Part shown: positions 42,611 through 51,984 of the stretch, one piece after another | Position numbering within the stretch: position 1 is the stretch's first letter | How the letters are laid out: every line of letters starts with the position of its first letter | Assembly: GCA_964454335.1 (NCBI GenBank) | Contig: CAYVVT010000006.1 | Location: forward strand, 62,001 to 126,000 | Reading direction: 5' to 3' | DNA: 64,000 nt | From: CAYVVT01 sp964454335 | GTDB taxonomy: Bacteria; Fidelibacterota; UBA8477; JABMPR01 | The notes under the pieces: generated by a model | Seen by the model: the letters and a program-made list of their open reading frames with translations, nothing else | Database searches by the model: none | What the model was told of the DNA's origin: nothing | Made by a program: the position numbers and the translations under genes

Positions 42611-45600
42611 TTAGAATGAGGTTGAGATCCCGATGCGGATCTGTCTTGGACTTGAGAAATAGCCTGGTCGATACAGATACTCCCCAAGGGTGTTCACACC
42701 CCAGCTGAGATCTTCAGAGGTGTAGGTGGGAATGAGCGAATAGGTCGCCGATCCTGTATCACCATAAACTGAAACCTCGTTACGTATATCGAAGAGATTG
42801 TAGATGTTCATCGTAGCGGCAATCTCGCGGCCATACAGATCGAAAGTCTTGGAGAAACGGGCATCCACGTTGAATGTTGGCGGCTTTCGAGCGCTGTTCT
42901 CGAAGGTTGTGCCCAGATTGGGTACCGAGGGTGTATAAGGCAGTCCTGATCCGAATCCACCAATAAAGCTGGCAACGATGTTATAGGGCAGTTTGAACAG
43001 GACCGACCCGTTCAAGGTATGGCGCTGATCCCAATCCAGGTAGACCAGTTGCTTCTCCGATTCCCGGTTGTTCTGGGCATCCCAGAATGCCGAATTGGGA
43101 TCCGAGGCGTTCCCTTCAGCTACTGAAAAGGTATAGTCGACATTTGCCGAAAATCCACCGGACATGCGCTTGGTAAGCGCAATGGTGAGTCCCTTGACAT
43201 TCCCGTAATCCCTGTTGATGTACTGACCGTAGATATCACCGGTATAGGTCGAGACGATGCGGGAACCCAGGAGGTTGGATATGTCCTTGTAGAATCCCGT
43301 GACATCAACACCGATGTTCTCTCCGAATTGCTGCTGGAATCCCACTTCGTACTGCACCGTACGCTGTGGTTCCAGGTCAGCATTGCCCATTCTCACCGAG
43401 GCGACGCTGCTGCCCTCAGGTACTTCGAACTCGGAATTATTGTACAGGTAGTTGAAGGAAGGGATCTGGAAGAAGTGCCCATAAGAGAAATGCAGCACTC
43501 CCCTGTCGGTGATGGGATAAGCGATAGCGAGACGTGGACTGATCTGGGTTTTCTTGCTGGCGTCCTTGTACCAGTAGGCCAGCCGTTCTTCGTCGGATAT
43601 GGTGTTTCCAACATAATCCTCGGTAGTATCGATGACACCGTCGCCATTGAGATCGTTGAACTTGTTGATCATTTTCCGGGGTGACAGTGGATTGGGATCC
43701 GATAGATCGTTCAGGACCACCCCATCCGGTTCAAAGATCTCGTAGCGGAAACCGGCATTCACGATCATGTCCACCAGTTCGATCTTGTCCTGGAGATAAA
43801 TGGAGAATTCGTACGGGTTGACAACCATCTCATTGAAATTCTCCGAGGTTTTAACATTATCAGGTGTCTGGATCATTGGAAAGGTTATCCCCTGTGCCGG
43901 ATCGTAGAGGATGGTGAAATCCCTTCTGAAAATGCTGTGATGTTTGTATTCCAGCCCAGCCTGGAGCTGATGGGCCCTGTTCACCTGACTGGTGAGGTCC
44001 CATTTGGCCAGTTGGGTTCGTGTCATTCTGTAGATATGGTAGCGGGAGATCCCACCCAGATTATATCGATATCCGGTACTGGCCCTGAGGATCTTGTTGT
44101 CCAGGAAATAGTCGTTCAGCGCTGAGGAATCGAATGCCGTAGCTTCGGGCATATTGAAATCCGACCACTTGAACAGGTTCTTGAAGAATGCCCCGTTCCA
44201 GCTGTAACGATTATCAGACTTGCGTTCGTCCGATGTGATCACGCCATCGCCATTGGAATCGTTATAAACGTAAATATCCTGATAATACTCACGGGCGTAA
44301 TTCCCCAGGACTGAACCCTTGATTGTGTAGAATGTCTCAGGACTTAAACTGTGCTGGAATATGAGACCGAGGTTCAGATTGTTCCCGTAATCCGTCCGGC
44401 GTCCTTCCGGTGAGTACTTCCATTTCAATTCATCCGAATCATAGGTCTCGCCCTGGCCATACAACACATTGAGCGAAAGCTTCATCTGACTTGATATCTG
44501 ATGGCTGATCTTACCCTGCAGGTTGAGAGAAGTCGAGATATACAGGGGCACGACTGCATTATCGGCACGGTTCCCCGTCCAATCTCCGTCACCGTTCTCG
44601 TCATAATACCATTCACCGGTAAGTCGACCGTCGCCGTCCAGATCGTCATATTCGATATATTGGTCTGGAAACAGCACAACCGAATCGTTCGCAGCACTGA
44701 ACTGCCCGTCCTGGTCCATGTCAAAGAACCAGAAATCATCAGAACGGTTATACCAGATGTTATCATGCAGCGCGGTGATCCTGTCACCGCCGTCCCACAT
44801 CCCATTGCCCTGTTCCCCGGGATCGAACTGGCCATTGCCCTCCGCTCCGTTTGGATTCAGGTAGGGATCCCAGTTATCACCATTGGGATCAACGCCGTAA
44901 TCAATTCCAAAACCCGAACAGCCACCGCTGCCGTCCTCCCAGTAATCCGGACAGCCATCTGATCCAAAATCCCAGAAATCCGAGAAGTATTCCCCGCTTT
45001 CGATGGGCCTGGATTCATTCACGTCCCACTGGAAGCTGTTGGGATTGAACTGCCGTACGCCATAGAGCCGTCCTTTCAGATCCTCGTAACGTCCAGAGAG
45101 AAAGAAGGATGTTTTGCCCTTCAATCCCGGCACAGGACCATTGAAGCTCCACTGGAAGTCATGTCGGCCCTCCGGTGTGAAAGTGTTCTTGTCAAAGCCC
45201 CAGATGTCAACCTTGCTGATATCAAGATCATCCTTGATATCAATATAGCCGGGGATCACACCCAGGTATATCTCCGGATCCGGACTGATATAGCGTCCGA
45301 AACGGTATGTGAAGTCACCTCCATACTCCTGAAGATCACCTTCTTTAGTGATGATATTGATGATACCGGACATGGCCTGTCCGTATTCGGCGTTGAATGT
45401 ACCGGAGATCAACTGGAGTTCCTGGATAGCATTGTTCTCGATACCCACACCCATGTTCTGGCCGAATACATTGGTGACCGGGATACCATCGATCATGTAA
45501 GCCACTTCCGAAGAACGACCGCCCCGCACGTGCATGGCACCGTCAGATCCCTTCACCACGCCGGCCTGCAGGGATACGGCGGCTTGAAAGCTCTCAACAG

Positions 45601-46027
45601 GCAAAGCTTCAAGTTCTGCTGCACTGATATTGGCCTGGGCATGGGTGATGTCCGCCTGGATCATGGAACGATCCGCGGTCACCGTAACCGTCTGTCCTTC
45701 CAGGATACTGGCCTGGAGCTCCACGTCCAGTGGTGTCGTGAGATCCACCATGACCCGGACTTCCTGCAGGCGTGTTTCCGTATACCCGATAATGCTGAAC
45801 TGGACTTCGTATGTCCCAGGTGGAATATTGAGTATCATGTAATAGCCATCCAGGTCACTGGCTGCGCCGCGACCCGTACCCAATACGATCACATTCACAC
45901 CGATAAGTGGTTCACCTGTTGTAACATCAGTGATCCGTCCCGAGATCTTCCCCGTCGTACCCCCAAAGCTGATACCCGCCAGCAATAAGAAGACGATAAC
46001 TGCCTGCAATCCCCAATTCCTCGACAT
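42611..46027 (-). CDS. TonB-dependent receptor with carboxypeptidase-like N-domain (module 2)
   Basis: 1138 aa. Signal peptide ending at about residue 23; carboxypeptidase-regulatory-like domain 25-110 ('GKISGRITDVTTGEPLIGVN'); plug 125-240 with 'HVRGGRSSEVAYMIDGIPV' and 'GTFNAEYGQAMSGIINI'; then the beta barrel to the terminal 'RIGISTSF'. An extracellular-loop-like region near 350-480 holds a two-Cys Asp/Gly cassette ('DGCPDYWEDGSGGC' near 362) and 'DENGDGDWTG'. Overall like SusC-type importers but without an adjacent SusD. Substrate unknown. Seventeen bases before the giant secreted gene. Confidence 0.9.
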   Translation of the reverse strand: MSRNWGLQAVIVFLLLAGISFGGTTGKISGRITDVTTGEPLIGVNVIVLGTGRGAASDLDGYYMILNIPPGTYEVQFSIIGYTETRLQEVRVMVDLTTPLDVELQASILEGQTVTVTADRSMIQADITHAQANISAAELEALPVESFQAAVSLQAGVVKGSDGAMHVRGGRSSEVAYMIDGIPVTNVFGQNMGVGIENNAIQELQLISGTFNAEYGQAMSGIINIITKEGDLQEYGGDFTYRFGRYISPDPEIYLGVIPGYIDIKDDLDISKVDIWGFDKNTFTPEGRHDFQWSFNGPVPGLKGKTSFFLSGRYEDLKGRLYGVRQFNPNSFQWDVNESRPIESGEYFSDFWDFGSDGCPDYWEDGSGGCSGFGIDYGVDPNGDNWDPYLNPNGAEGNGQFDPGEQGNGMWDGGDRITALHDNIWYNRSDDFWFFDMDQDGQFSAANDSVVLFPDQYIEYDDLDGDGRLTGEWYYDENGDGDWTGNRADNAVVPLYISTSLNLQGKISHQISSQMKLSLNVLYGQGETYDSDELKWKYSPEGRRTDYGNNLNLGLIFQHSLSPETFYTIKGSVLGNYAREYYQDIYVYNDSNGDGVITSDERKSDNRYSWNGAFFKNLFKWSDFNMPEATAFDSSALNDYFLDNKILRASTGYRYNLGGISRYHIYRMTRTQLAKWDLTSQVNRAHQLQAGLEYKHHSIFRRDFTILYDPAQGITFPMIQTPDNVKTSENFNEMVVNPYEFSIYLQDKIELVDMIVNAGFRYEIFEPDGVVLNDLSDPNPLSPRKMINKFNDLNGDGVIDTTEDYVGNTISDEERLAYWYKDASKKTQISPRLAIAYPITDRGVLHFSYGHFFQIPSFNYLYNNSEFEVPEGSSVASVRMGNADLEPQRTVQYEVGFQQQFGENIGVDVTGFYKDISNLLGSRIVSTYTGDIYGQYINRDYGNVKGLTIALTKRMSGGFSANVDYTFSVAEGNASDPNSAFWDAQNNRESEKQLVYLDWDQRHTLNGSVLFKLPYNIVASFIGGFGSGLPYTPSVPNLGTTFENSARKPPTFNVDARFSKTFDLYGREIAATMNIYNLFDIRNEVSVYGDTGSATYSLIPTYTSEDLSWGVNTLGEYLYRPGYFSSPRQIRIGISTSF

Positions 46028-46070
46028 GAGAGCCTCTTTCTGCTTATTCTTTCCGAATATTCAATGCAAA

Positions 46071-46093
46071 CGAGCACCTGCAACAGGTGCTCG
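46071..46093 (-). terminator. Strong hairpin between the two receptor modules
   Basis: Perfect 10-bp stem CGAGCACCTG / CAGGTGCTCG with a three-base loop, followed on the minus strand by TTTGCATT. It lies about 70 bases after the first PorV-like gene and about 45 bases before the second receptor gene. The U-run is short, so partial termination or mRNA 3'-end protection between modules is more likely than a full stop. Confidence 0.55.
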
Positions 46094-46160
46094 AGTTATT
46101 CCTTCAGTTATTATCTATCAACCTCGGTGGATCGATGAGGACCCGCTTCAGGTTTAGTCT

Positions 46161-47201
46161 TTAGAATGTGAGGTTCAGTGTAAATCTCTGCACATCTCCC
46201 AGACGGTTGAAATCTGCGAACGCGTAATCGAACTTGAGACCGGGCCCGCCTCCTGGGATGGGAATATCGATCCCTGCTCCAAAGGTAAACCCTTCCTCCC
46301 GTCGTTCAAGGTTGGTCGATTCCAGACTGGTGTTGGTCTCAACAAAGGGTGATTTGTACCCGGCCCGAATGAAATACCGGTCCAGCACATTGAATTCGGC
46401 GCCCATATTGATGGATTCATAGTTGTCGTTGGGATGCAGGGCATCCACGGCAACCGTCAGCTTGGAAACACCCATTTCCAGAACGTCCATGGCCACACCG
46501 ACCCGGAAGATCAGGGGCAGGTCCCAGGCCTCCATGCCGATATCACCACGTATCTGGTCGTTGTTCCCTTCGGCGTTCGGATCAGAATCGTGGCGGATCA
46601 GTGCATCGCGACCGGACATGGTCATGGATGTACCATAGTTCGATATGCTCATTCCCAGACGCATGTCATTGAATTGTGTCCGGAACAGTGTACCCACGTC
46701 CATGGCCACGCCCATGGCCGACATATGCCAGATCTGCTGCTGTATATATTTGAAATTGAATCCAATTGAGAAACGGTCAGTGAGACTCCTTCCATAGCTC
46801 AGCTGCATCGCCAGATCACTGGCAGAGAACTGTTCACCGGTTCCATCCGGTTCCTCTTCAGTGCGTACGATCATATCCCCCATCGTGACCGAGGTGAGGC
46901 TGACGCCTACGGTACCCAGTCCGTAGAGTGGGACGATGACACCGAAGTAATTGATATTGACATCGGCGATCCAGCCCGTATAGCCGAACATGAGCTGGGC
47001 GCCCTGTGCCCGTGAGATCCCTCCGGGATTCCAATACAGACCCGAGGCATCAGCACTCATGGCTACATAGGCCTCTCCCATCCCAATGGCCCGGCTGCCC
47101 ACACCGATCTTCAGGAACTGGGCCGCAGTGGTACCACCCTTGTACTGTGCGAAGCCAATGGAAACCGTTACGACAAGCAGGAAAATCAGTATTCTTCTCA
47201 T
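46161..47201 (-). CDS. PorV/PorQ-family outer-membrane protein (module 1)
   Basis: About 346 aa; the ATG at 47201 has TAGGAGG seven bases upstream. Signal peptide, then 'GGTTAAQFLKIGVGSRAIGM' and 'ADASGLYWNPGGISRA', followed by a FadL-like barrel ending in 'RFTLNLTF'. It shares the order of motifs, length and many exact words (for example 'QIWHMSA', 'GTLFRTQF') with the module 2 PorV-like protein. Twelve bases or fewer separate it from the giant secreted gene. Confidence 0.85.
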   Translation of the reverse strand: MRRILIFLLVVTVSIGFAQYKGGTTAAQFLKIGVGSRAIGMGEAYVAMSADASGLYWNPGGISRAQGAQLMFGYTGWIADVNINYFGVIVPLYGLGTVGVSLTSVTMGDMIVRTEEEPDGTGEQFSASDLAMQLSYGRSLTDRFSIGFNFKYIQQQIWHMSAMGVAMDVGTLFRTQFNDMRLGMSISNYGTSMTMSGRDALIRHDSDPNAEGNNDQIRGDIGMEAWDLPLIFRVGVAMDVLEMGVSKLTVAVDALHPNDNYESINMGAEFNVLDRYFIRAGYKSPFVETNTSLESTNLERREEGFTFGAGIDIPIPGGGPGLKFDYAFADFNRLGDVQRFTLNLTF

Positions 47202-47212
47202 GATCACACCTC

Positions 47213-50200
47213 CTACTTGATCACGGCAAATTTGCCGACGGTTTCTGCATTCTCGGCTTCTATGTGATACACATATATACCGTATGCAATTTCAAGGTTA
47301 TCCGCGTTCAGCAGGTCCCATGGTTCCTGTCCGTTATAGACCGTGTCATGGTGCTCGAGGATCTTCACCAGTTCACCTGCCAGGGTGTAGATCCTGATGG
47401 TACAGTCCCGGGGTAGGTTGATGAAATAGATCTTCCGTTCACCGCGACCGGACTGGAGGTAAGGTTTCTTTTCCCAGACCGCAGCACCCACATAGGGATT
47501 CGGTACCACAGCCACCTCGGAAAGGTCGTCCGCGACCTTGGAAGCGCTTTCCTGGCCGCCATAGGTTGTGAACTGATATGTGTCGAAGCTGCTGAACGGC
47601 TTGTCCGTGCTCATATCGAACACATCGCCTGGCTGAGGTCCGAAGGTATTCCATTCATTGGCGCTCAAGCGCTGTTCGACACCCTGTTCGGTGCCAAAAT
47701 ACCCTATGTCACCAACGAACTCGATAGCCCTGATCCTGGAGTCCTGATAAATGGTCTCATTACCCCAGGACGCCTCGAACAGCTCAGAGGTGATACCTGC
47801 GGTGAAATCGGAATTGGCCTGGCTGATATCGAAGACGGCATAGCCATCCTGTGTACCGATGTAAAGTTCGTTGGCATTCCGGTAATAAAGGCTGTACACC
47901 TTGTTATGGGGCAGATAGTCATCGGTATTGGTATAGACCGTGAACATCTCGCCGACCTTGAATGCGATACCTTTCTCTGTACCGAAAACGAGAGTATTCC
48001 CGAATTCTTCAGGCAGCTGGATTATGCAGGTGATCTTCTTGTTCTCCAGACCATTCACATTGTCTTTGATATAGGTCTTCCAGGTGGAATCCTGGTAGTT
48101 GTATGCAGCAATGCCCGAATTCGTAGCGGCCCAAACGGTGCGATCATCATCGACGAAGAGATCGTTGAGATCACCATCGTCAAAGTCGAACACTTCGATG
48201 ATTGAATCCGGCGTCACATAGAACTCGAGGCTGTCGTCCATAGAAGTGTCGTAGGTCCCGTTCGTGTTCACCCGCACGAGACCATTGCGTTTCGATCCAA
48301 GCCAAACGAGTCCATCCGGGTCCCGTGCGATGGCACTGCAGCCCTCGTACTTCTTGGATTTCTCTTCATCTTCCAGTTCTTTTTCGTCATCCGGTGCCCA
48401 TTCATCAAAAATGGTCTCCAGTCTGACATTGTGATACCATGAGGAACCATCGAAGAATACGGGTCCATAACCTGTGGCGATCCAGAACATGCCGTCATAG
48501 TATTTTACATCAGACACATTATTGCTGATCAGACCGCCGCCGGTTGAGCTCATTGTATATGACTGCCAGGTGTCATTCTCTTCACTGTAGATGTGCATGC
48601 CCTTGTAGGCAGTGCCGGCAATTACACCATCCTCAAGTTCAAATATCTCCTGTACCACCTCCATTGGAGAATGGAATTGGAAGCGCCATGTGGGGATCCA
48701 GTCGCCAACCTTGTCTTCGCGCTGGTACAGGATAGGCAGGATCTGACTGCCCACTTCAAGTGTTGAGTCACGTACACCAATCTGCAGCATGTCCATGTAC
48801 TCTTCCGCAATGGTATCATAGACCTTGACTACCAGTGGTTTCCCAGTCTTGAATAACCCATCAAGTGTGGCCACAACGGCTGTGTCCACTACATGGTCGT
48901 AGAATTCCAGGCGGAAATCATTCGGTGATGCCACACCATGGATCGAACTGGATTCATACACTTCGATATCTGCTTCCCAGATACTATTCCCGTTCGTCCA
49001 GGTCAGCGCCTGTTCATCTATCTTGAGGGTATCGTTGTAAACAAAGACCTGGAAGCCATTGCTGATGGCATTGAAGTCCTCACCGTTCAATGCTGTCTGA
49101 TTGTCCATGACGGTCGTCTCGTTTAGGGGATCCGAAACATCCACAACCGTGAAAGACTGCGTCTCGCGCATTTTTTCCTCGAGGTCGTTCTGGTCCACAT
49201 CCGGCTCACCGGTATTGGGAAGTCCATTCGCCTCGGTACCGTCAGGATTGTTCACCGGATGCCAGTTGTCCTGGTTCAGGTCACTACCAACTGCGTTCGT
49301 TGCCACGTCAAGGCAGCCACCGAAGCCGTCCTCGAATTCGTCTGAACAACCGTCCACACCGACGTCATCATAGACGGGGCCATCCACAAGAGGTTCCCAG
49401 ACGTCCATGGTTGGCGCCAATTCCAGATCCATTGGGTAGATCACTACGGTATCTTTTGTACCTGCCTCGATGTAGGTCTTGATCAGCCACAACTGACCGC
49501 GATGGCTGAAGGTCTCACCGGAATCGGCTCGCATCACCATCGTATCATTGTTTGCCAGGTGAAAGATCGTGGAGTCTCGCGTTGGCGGGACCACGAGATC
49601 AAGGTACAGGCCATTGTCGAATGTCAGCGTATCGTCAACGAACGACTGCCAGTCACCGTCATTGTCCACGACATCCATCCCGGAATCCACGAAACGGACC
49701 TCGAAGGTCTTTTCGTCGGGGATCAGGGTGGGATCGATGATCCTGAATTCAATGCGGCCCGATCCGGGTCCATCATGGAGCTGGTCTTCCATGGGGATGT
49801 CCGGAGGGACATAGCCCACTGAGGGGGCCCGTGGAATGACCACAGCCGTATTGACATCCAGACTAACGTTCCCACTATAGTCCTCCTGGATGGTCTTGGC
49901 AGTCTCAGTTGGCGGGATGGTATCCCTCACCGACCCGGAATCATAAGCACAGACCGCGTAGAAATAGCGCTGTCCGTTCACCACATCATCATCCACATAG
50001 CTGTGAACCAGACCAGAATTGGATCCAACATCGAAATGCAGACCTGAGCCCTCGATCTGTTCGATGGGATGGGGTCCACTGAGATTGTTATCGAGATCGA
50101 ATTTTGCTATGGGCGTCCACAGGTAGGGACTACCGTAGGCGTCGGTGATATCCAGTGATTCATTGAACCCGAAATCCGTGGCACGATAGATGGCATACCC

Positions 50201-51973
50201 TTCAAAATCGTTCCCATAGAGCGGATCCCTGGATTTCTCGGCACCCTCATCCCAGTAAAGCGTCACTTCCTCATCGCCTGCAACAGCTGTGAGCCGAGGT
50301 TTGTTGGGCGGTTTTACAAAGCGGTAGCCGGCATCATAGATCTCCTGCATGACAGCCGCTGTCGCATACAGGTCCCGGGTGTTGTGTGGATCCTGGTAGA
50401 GATCTTCACCCGTGGCACCGGTGATGTTGTACCCGAACAGCATGGTGATGGAGAATCGCCGTGTGTCATTGGGAGCCATGACGATGGGGCCTGAAGAATA
50501 CATGAAGATGTTGTCCTGGGCCTGTTGGAATAAGGAATCAATGATGGTGGCAGAAAGACGGTTATTGTAATAATAGTCACCTGTCCTGCTGGAATTGGTA
50601 TACTCCTCCACGACGAAGCCTGTCAATCCGATCTGGTCCGCTTCGTCCAGATCAGTTTCATCAAAGTTGGGCTCACCATGGTCCGGGATCCCGTTCACTT
50701 CAGAACCGTCCATGTCCGGACCTGGATAATTGGGATCTTCAGGACCTACGCCATCGGCACCCAGATCATCGTTCACCGGTTCCCCTTCATCCCACTCCCC
50801 GTTGAGGTTCCAGTCGGTGAATGTGCGCCAGTCACCATCGTTGTCGATACCATCCTGCATGGATTCGTCGACGATCCCGTCCTCATCATTGTCAAATTCG
50901 TCCCTGGGCTCACCAGGAGATTCAAGGAACTTGTAACCAAAGAAACCGGGGATGGTCTGCTTGAATTCCGGACCCCCGCGGGCATTGTCATCCCAGGCAT
51001 AGACCATGTCGAGAAAGGTGTCGTAATAGGCGTCATCGTCGGAATAGTCGTTGGCTCCACCGATATGCGGATCGCCATACATCCCGAAGTAAACGCCTTT
51101 GAGCGTATCCTCGCCAACATTGGTCAGTTCGTAGACAAAGAAGATGACGTTCTGTGCTCGCGTTGACACCCACTGGTAGCCACGGGCCATCACTTCGAGT
51201 CCCAGACCACCGCGCACAGGATCGTTTACAGGGGCGGGATAGAATTCACCTGCCCGAAGCGAATCGGACCAGGGTTCACCCAGGGTGGGCCAGTAATGGT
51301 TGTAGTTCTTGACGAAGTAATCGTCCATGATGTAGTAGGATTCCTGGTCAGCCGTGGTGATGCCCTTACCATATTCACCGGGCCAGACATAATCCTCGAA
51401 GAAGGCGTCGTACCAGGAGTTGGGCCAGGAGTCCGGTTTGCCATCACGGTTCTCATCGGCAACATCACTCATGGCGATGGTGAAAGCGAAAGGATCATGA
51501 TAGCCGGGTAGGGGTTGCCAGTCACCGGCAACGGTGTTGTCTGGAGCGGTTTCGGTGACACCGGCTGTGACCAGTCCGTCACTTACCACTGGATAATAAT
51601 CCCGAGGATCGTCCGGATCACCTCCATAACCCAGGACTTTTGCGCCAGCCAGAACACCAAATTCAAAGGCGTAACCGCGATTTGATCCGATGGGCCATTC
51701 CATGGATGGTTCCGTATTGGGCTTCCCGATGGATCCATAATTATAGAACAATGTCCGCACACGGTTGCCGTTGTGAATACCTGAGCGACGATGGCTCAGT
51801 GCACTCGACTTGCTCAGGCGGTCCTGCTGTTCCAGTTCATGGTAATACTTCAACCAGCCAACCCTGTCGGACTTGTCCGCAGGTGGAAGTGGTTCTGTTT
51901 GTGTTCCAGCTGCATATAGGCCGACTGAAATCAGCATGGCAGCAACAAGGGAGAGGAGAGTAATGCGTTTCAT
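47213..51973 (-). CDS. Giant secreted propeller protein, T9SS-type C-terminus (module 1)
   Basis: 1586 aa with signal peptide 'RITLLSLVAAMLISVGLYA'. Same layout as the module 2 protein: Asp-rich 'DNDEDGIVDES' / 'DNDGDWRTFTDWN' loops near 365-380, FN3-like 'PPNKPRLTAVAGDEEVTLYW' near 558, two-Cys cassette 'DGCSDEFEDGFGGC' near 878, propeller blades about 1108-1444, and C-terminal Ig-like sorting domain from about 1491 ('VVPNPYVGAAVWE' ... 'GKFAVIK'). It begins 11 bases after the receptor stop. Probably exported and held at the surface; role unknown. Confidence 0.85.
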   Translation of the reverse strand: MKRITLLSLVAAMLISVGLYAAGTQTEPLPPADKSDRVGWLKYYHELEQQDRLSKSSALSHRRSGIHNGNRVRTLFYNYGSIGKPNTEPSMEWPIGSNRGYAFEFGVLAGAKVLGYGGDPDDPRDYYPVVSDGLVTAGVTETAPDNTVAGDWQPLPGYHDPFAFTIAMSDVADENRDGKPDSWPNSWYDAFFEDYVWPGEYGKGITTADQESYYIMDDYFVKNYNHYWPTLGEPWSDSLRAGEFYPAPVNDPVRGGLGLEVMARGYQWVSTRAQNVIFFVYELTNVGEDTLKGVYFGMYGDPHIGGANDYSDDDAYYDTFLDMVYAWDDNARGGPEFKQTIPGFFGYKFLESPGEPRDEFDNDEDGIVDESMQDGIDNDGDWRTFTDWNLNGEWDEGEPVNDDLGADGVGPEDPNYPGPDMDGSEVNGIPDHGEPNFDETDLDEADQIGLTGFVVEEYTNSSRTGDYYYNNRLSATIIDSLFQQAQDNIFMYSSGPIVMAPNDTRRFSITMLFGYNITGATGEDLYQDPHNTRDLYATAAVMQEIYDAGYRFVKPPNKPRLTAVAGDEEVTLYWDEGAEKSRDPLYGNDFEGYAIYRATDFGFNESLDITDAYGSPYLWTPIAKFDLDNNLSGPHPIEQIEGSGLHFDVGSNSGLVHSYVDDDVVNGQRYFYAVCAYDSGSVRDTIPPTETAKTIQEDYSGNVSLDVNTAVVIPRAPSVGYVPPDIPMEDQLHDGPGSGRIEFRIIDPTLIPDEKTFEVRFVDSGMDVVDNDGDWQSFVDDTLTFDNGLYLDLVVPPTRDSTIFHLANNDTMVMRADSGETFSHRGQLWLIKTYIEAGTKDTVVIYPMDLELAPTMDVWEPLVDGPVYDDVGVDGCSDEFEDGFGGCLDVATNAVGSDLNQDNWHPVNNPDGTEANGLPNTGEPDVDQNDLEEKMRETQSFTVVDVSDPLNETTVMDNQTALNGEDFNAISNGFQVFVYNDTLKIDEQALTWTNGNSIWEADIEVYESSSIHGVASPNDFRLEFYDHVVDTAVVATLDGLFKTGKPLVVKVYDTIAEEYMDMLQIGVRDSTLEVGSQILPILYQREDKVGDWIPTWRFQFHSPMEVVQEIFELEDGVIAGTAYKGMHIYSEENDTWQSYTMSSTGGGLISNNVSDVKYYDGMFWIATGYGPVFFDGSSWYHNVRLETIFDEWAPDDEKELEDEEKSKKYEGCSAIARDPDGLVWLGSKRNGLVRVNTNGTYDTSMDDSLEFYVTPDSIIEVFDFDDGDLNDLFVDDDRTVWAATNSGIAAYNYQDSTWKTYIKDNVNGLENKKITCIIQLPEEFGNTLVFGTEKGIAFKVGEMFTVYTNTDDYLPHNKVYSLYYRNANELYIGTQDGYAVFDISQANSDFTAGITSELFEASWGNETIYQDSRIRAIEFVGDIGYFGTEQGVEQRLSANEWNTFGPQPGDVFDMSTDKPFSSFDTYQFTTYGGQESASKVADDLSEVAVVPNPYVGAAVWEKKPYLQSGRGERKIYFINLPRDCTIRIYTLAGELVKILEHHDTVYNGQEPWDLLNADNLEIAYGIYVYHIEAENAETVGKFAVIK

Positions 51974-51984
51974 TCCAGCACCTC

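Noticed and set aside
45161..45988. 275-codon + strand frame opposite the module 2 TonB receptor
   Set aside because: It lies wholly over the conserved plug and carboxypeptidase-like domains of the receptor; the composition is His/Thr/Asp-rich shadow sequence without family features.
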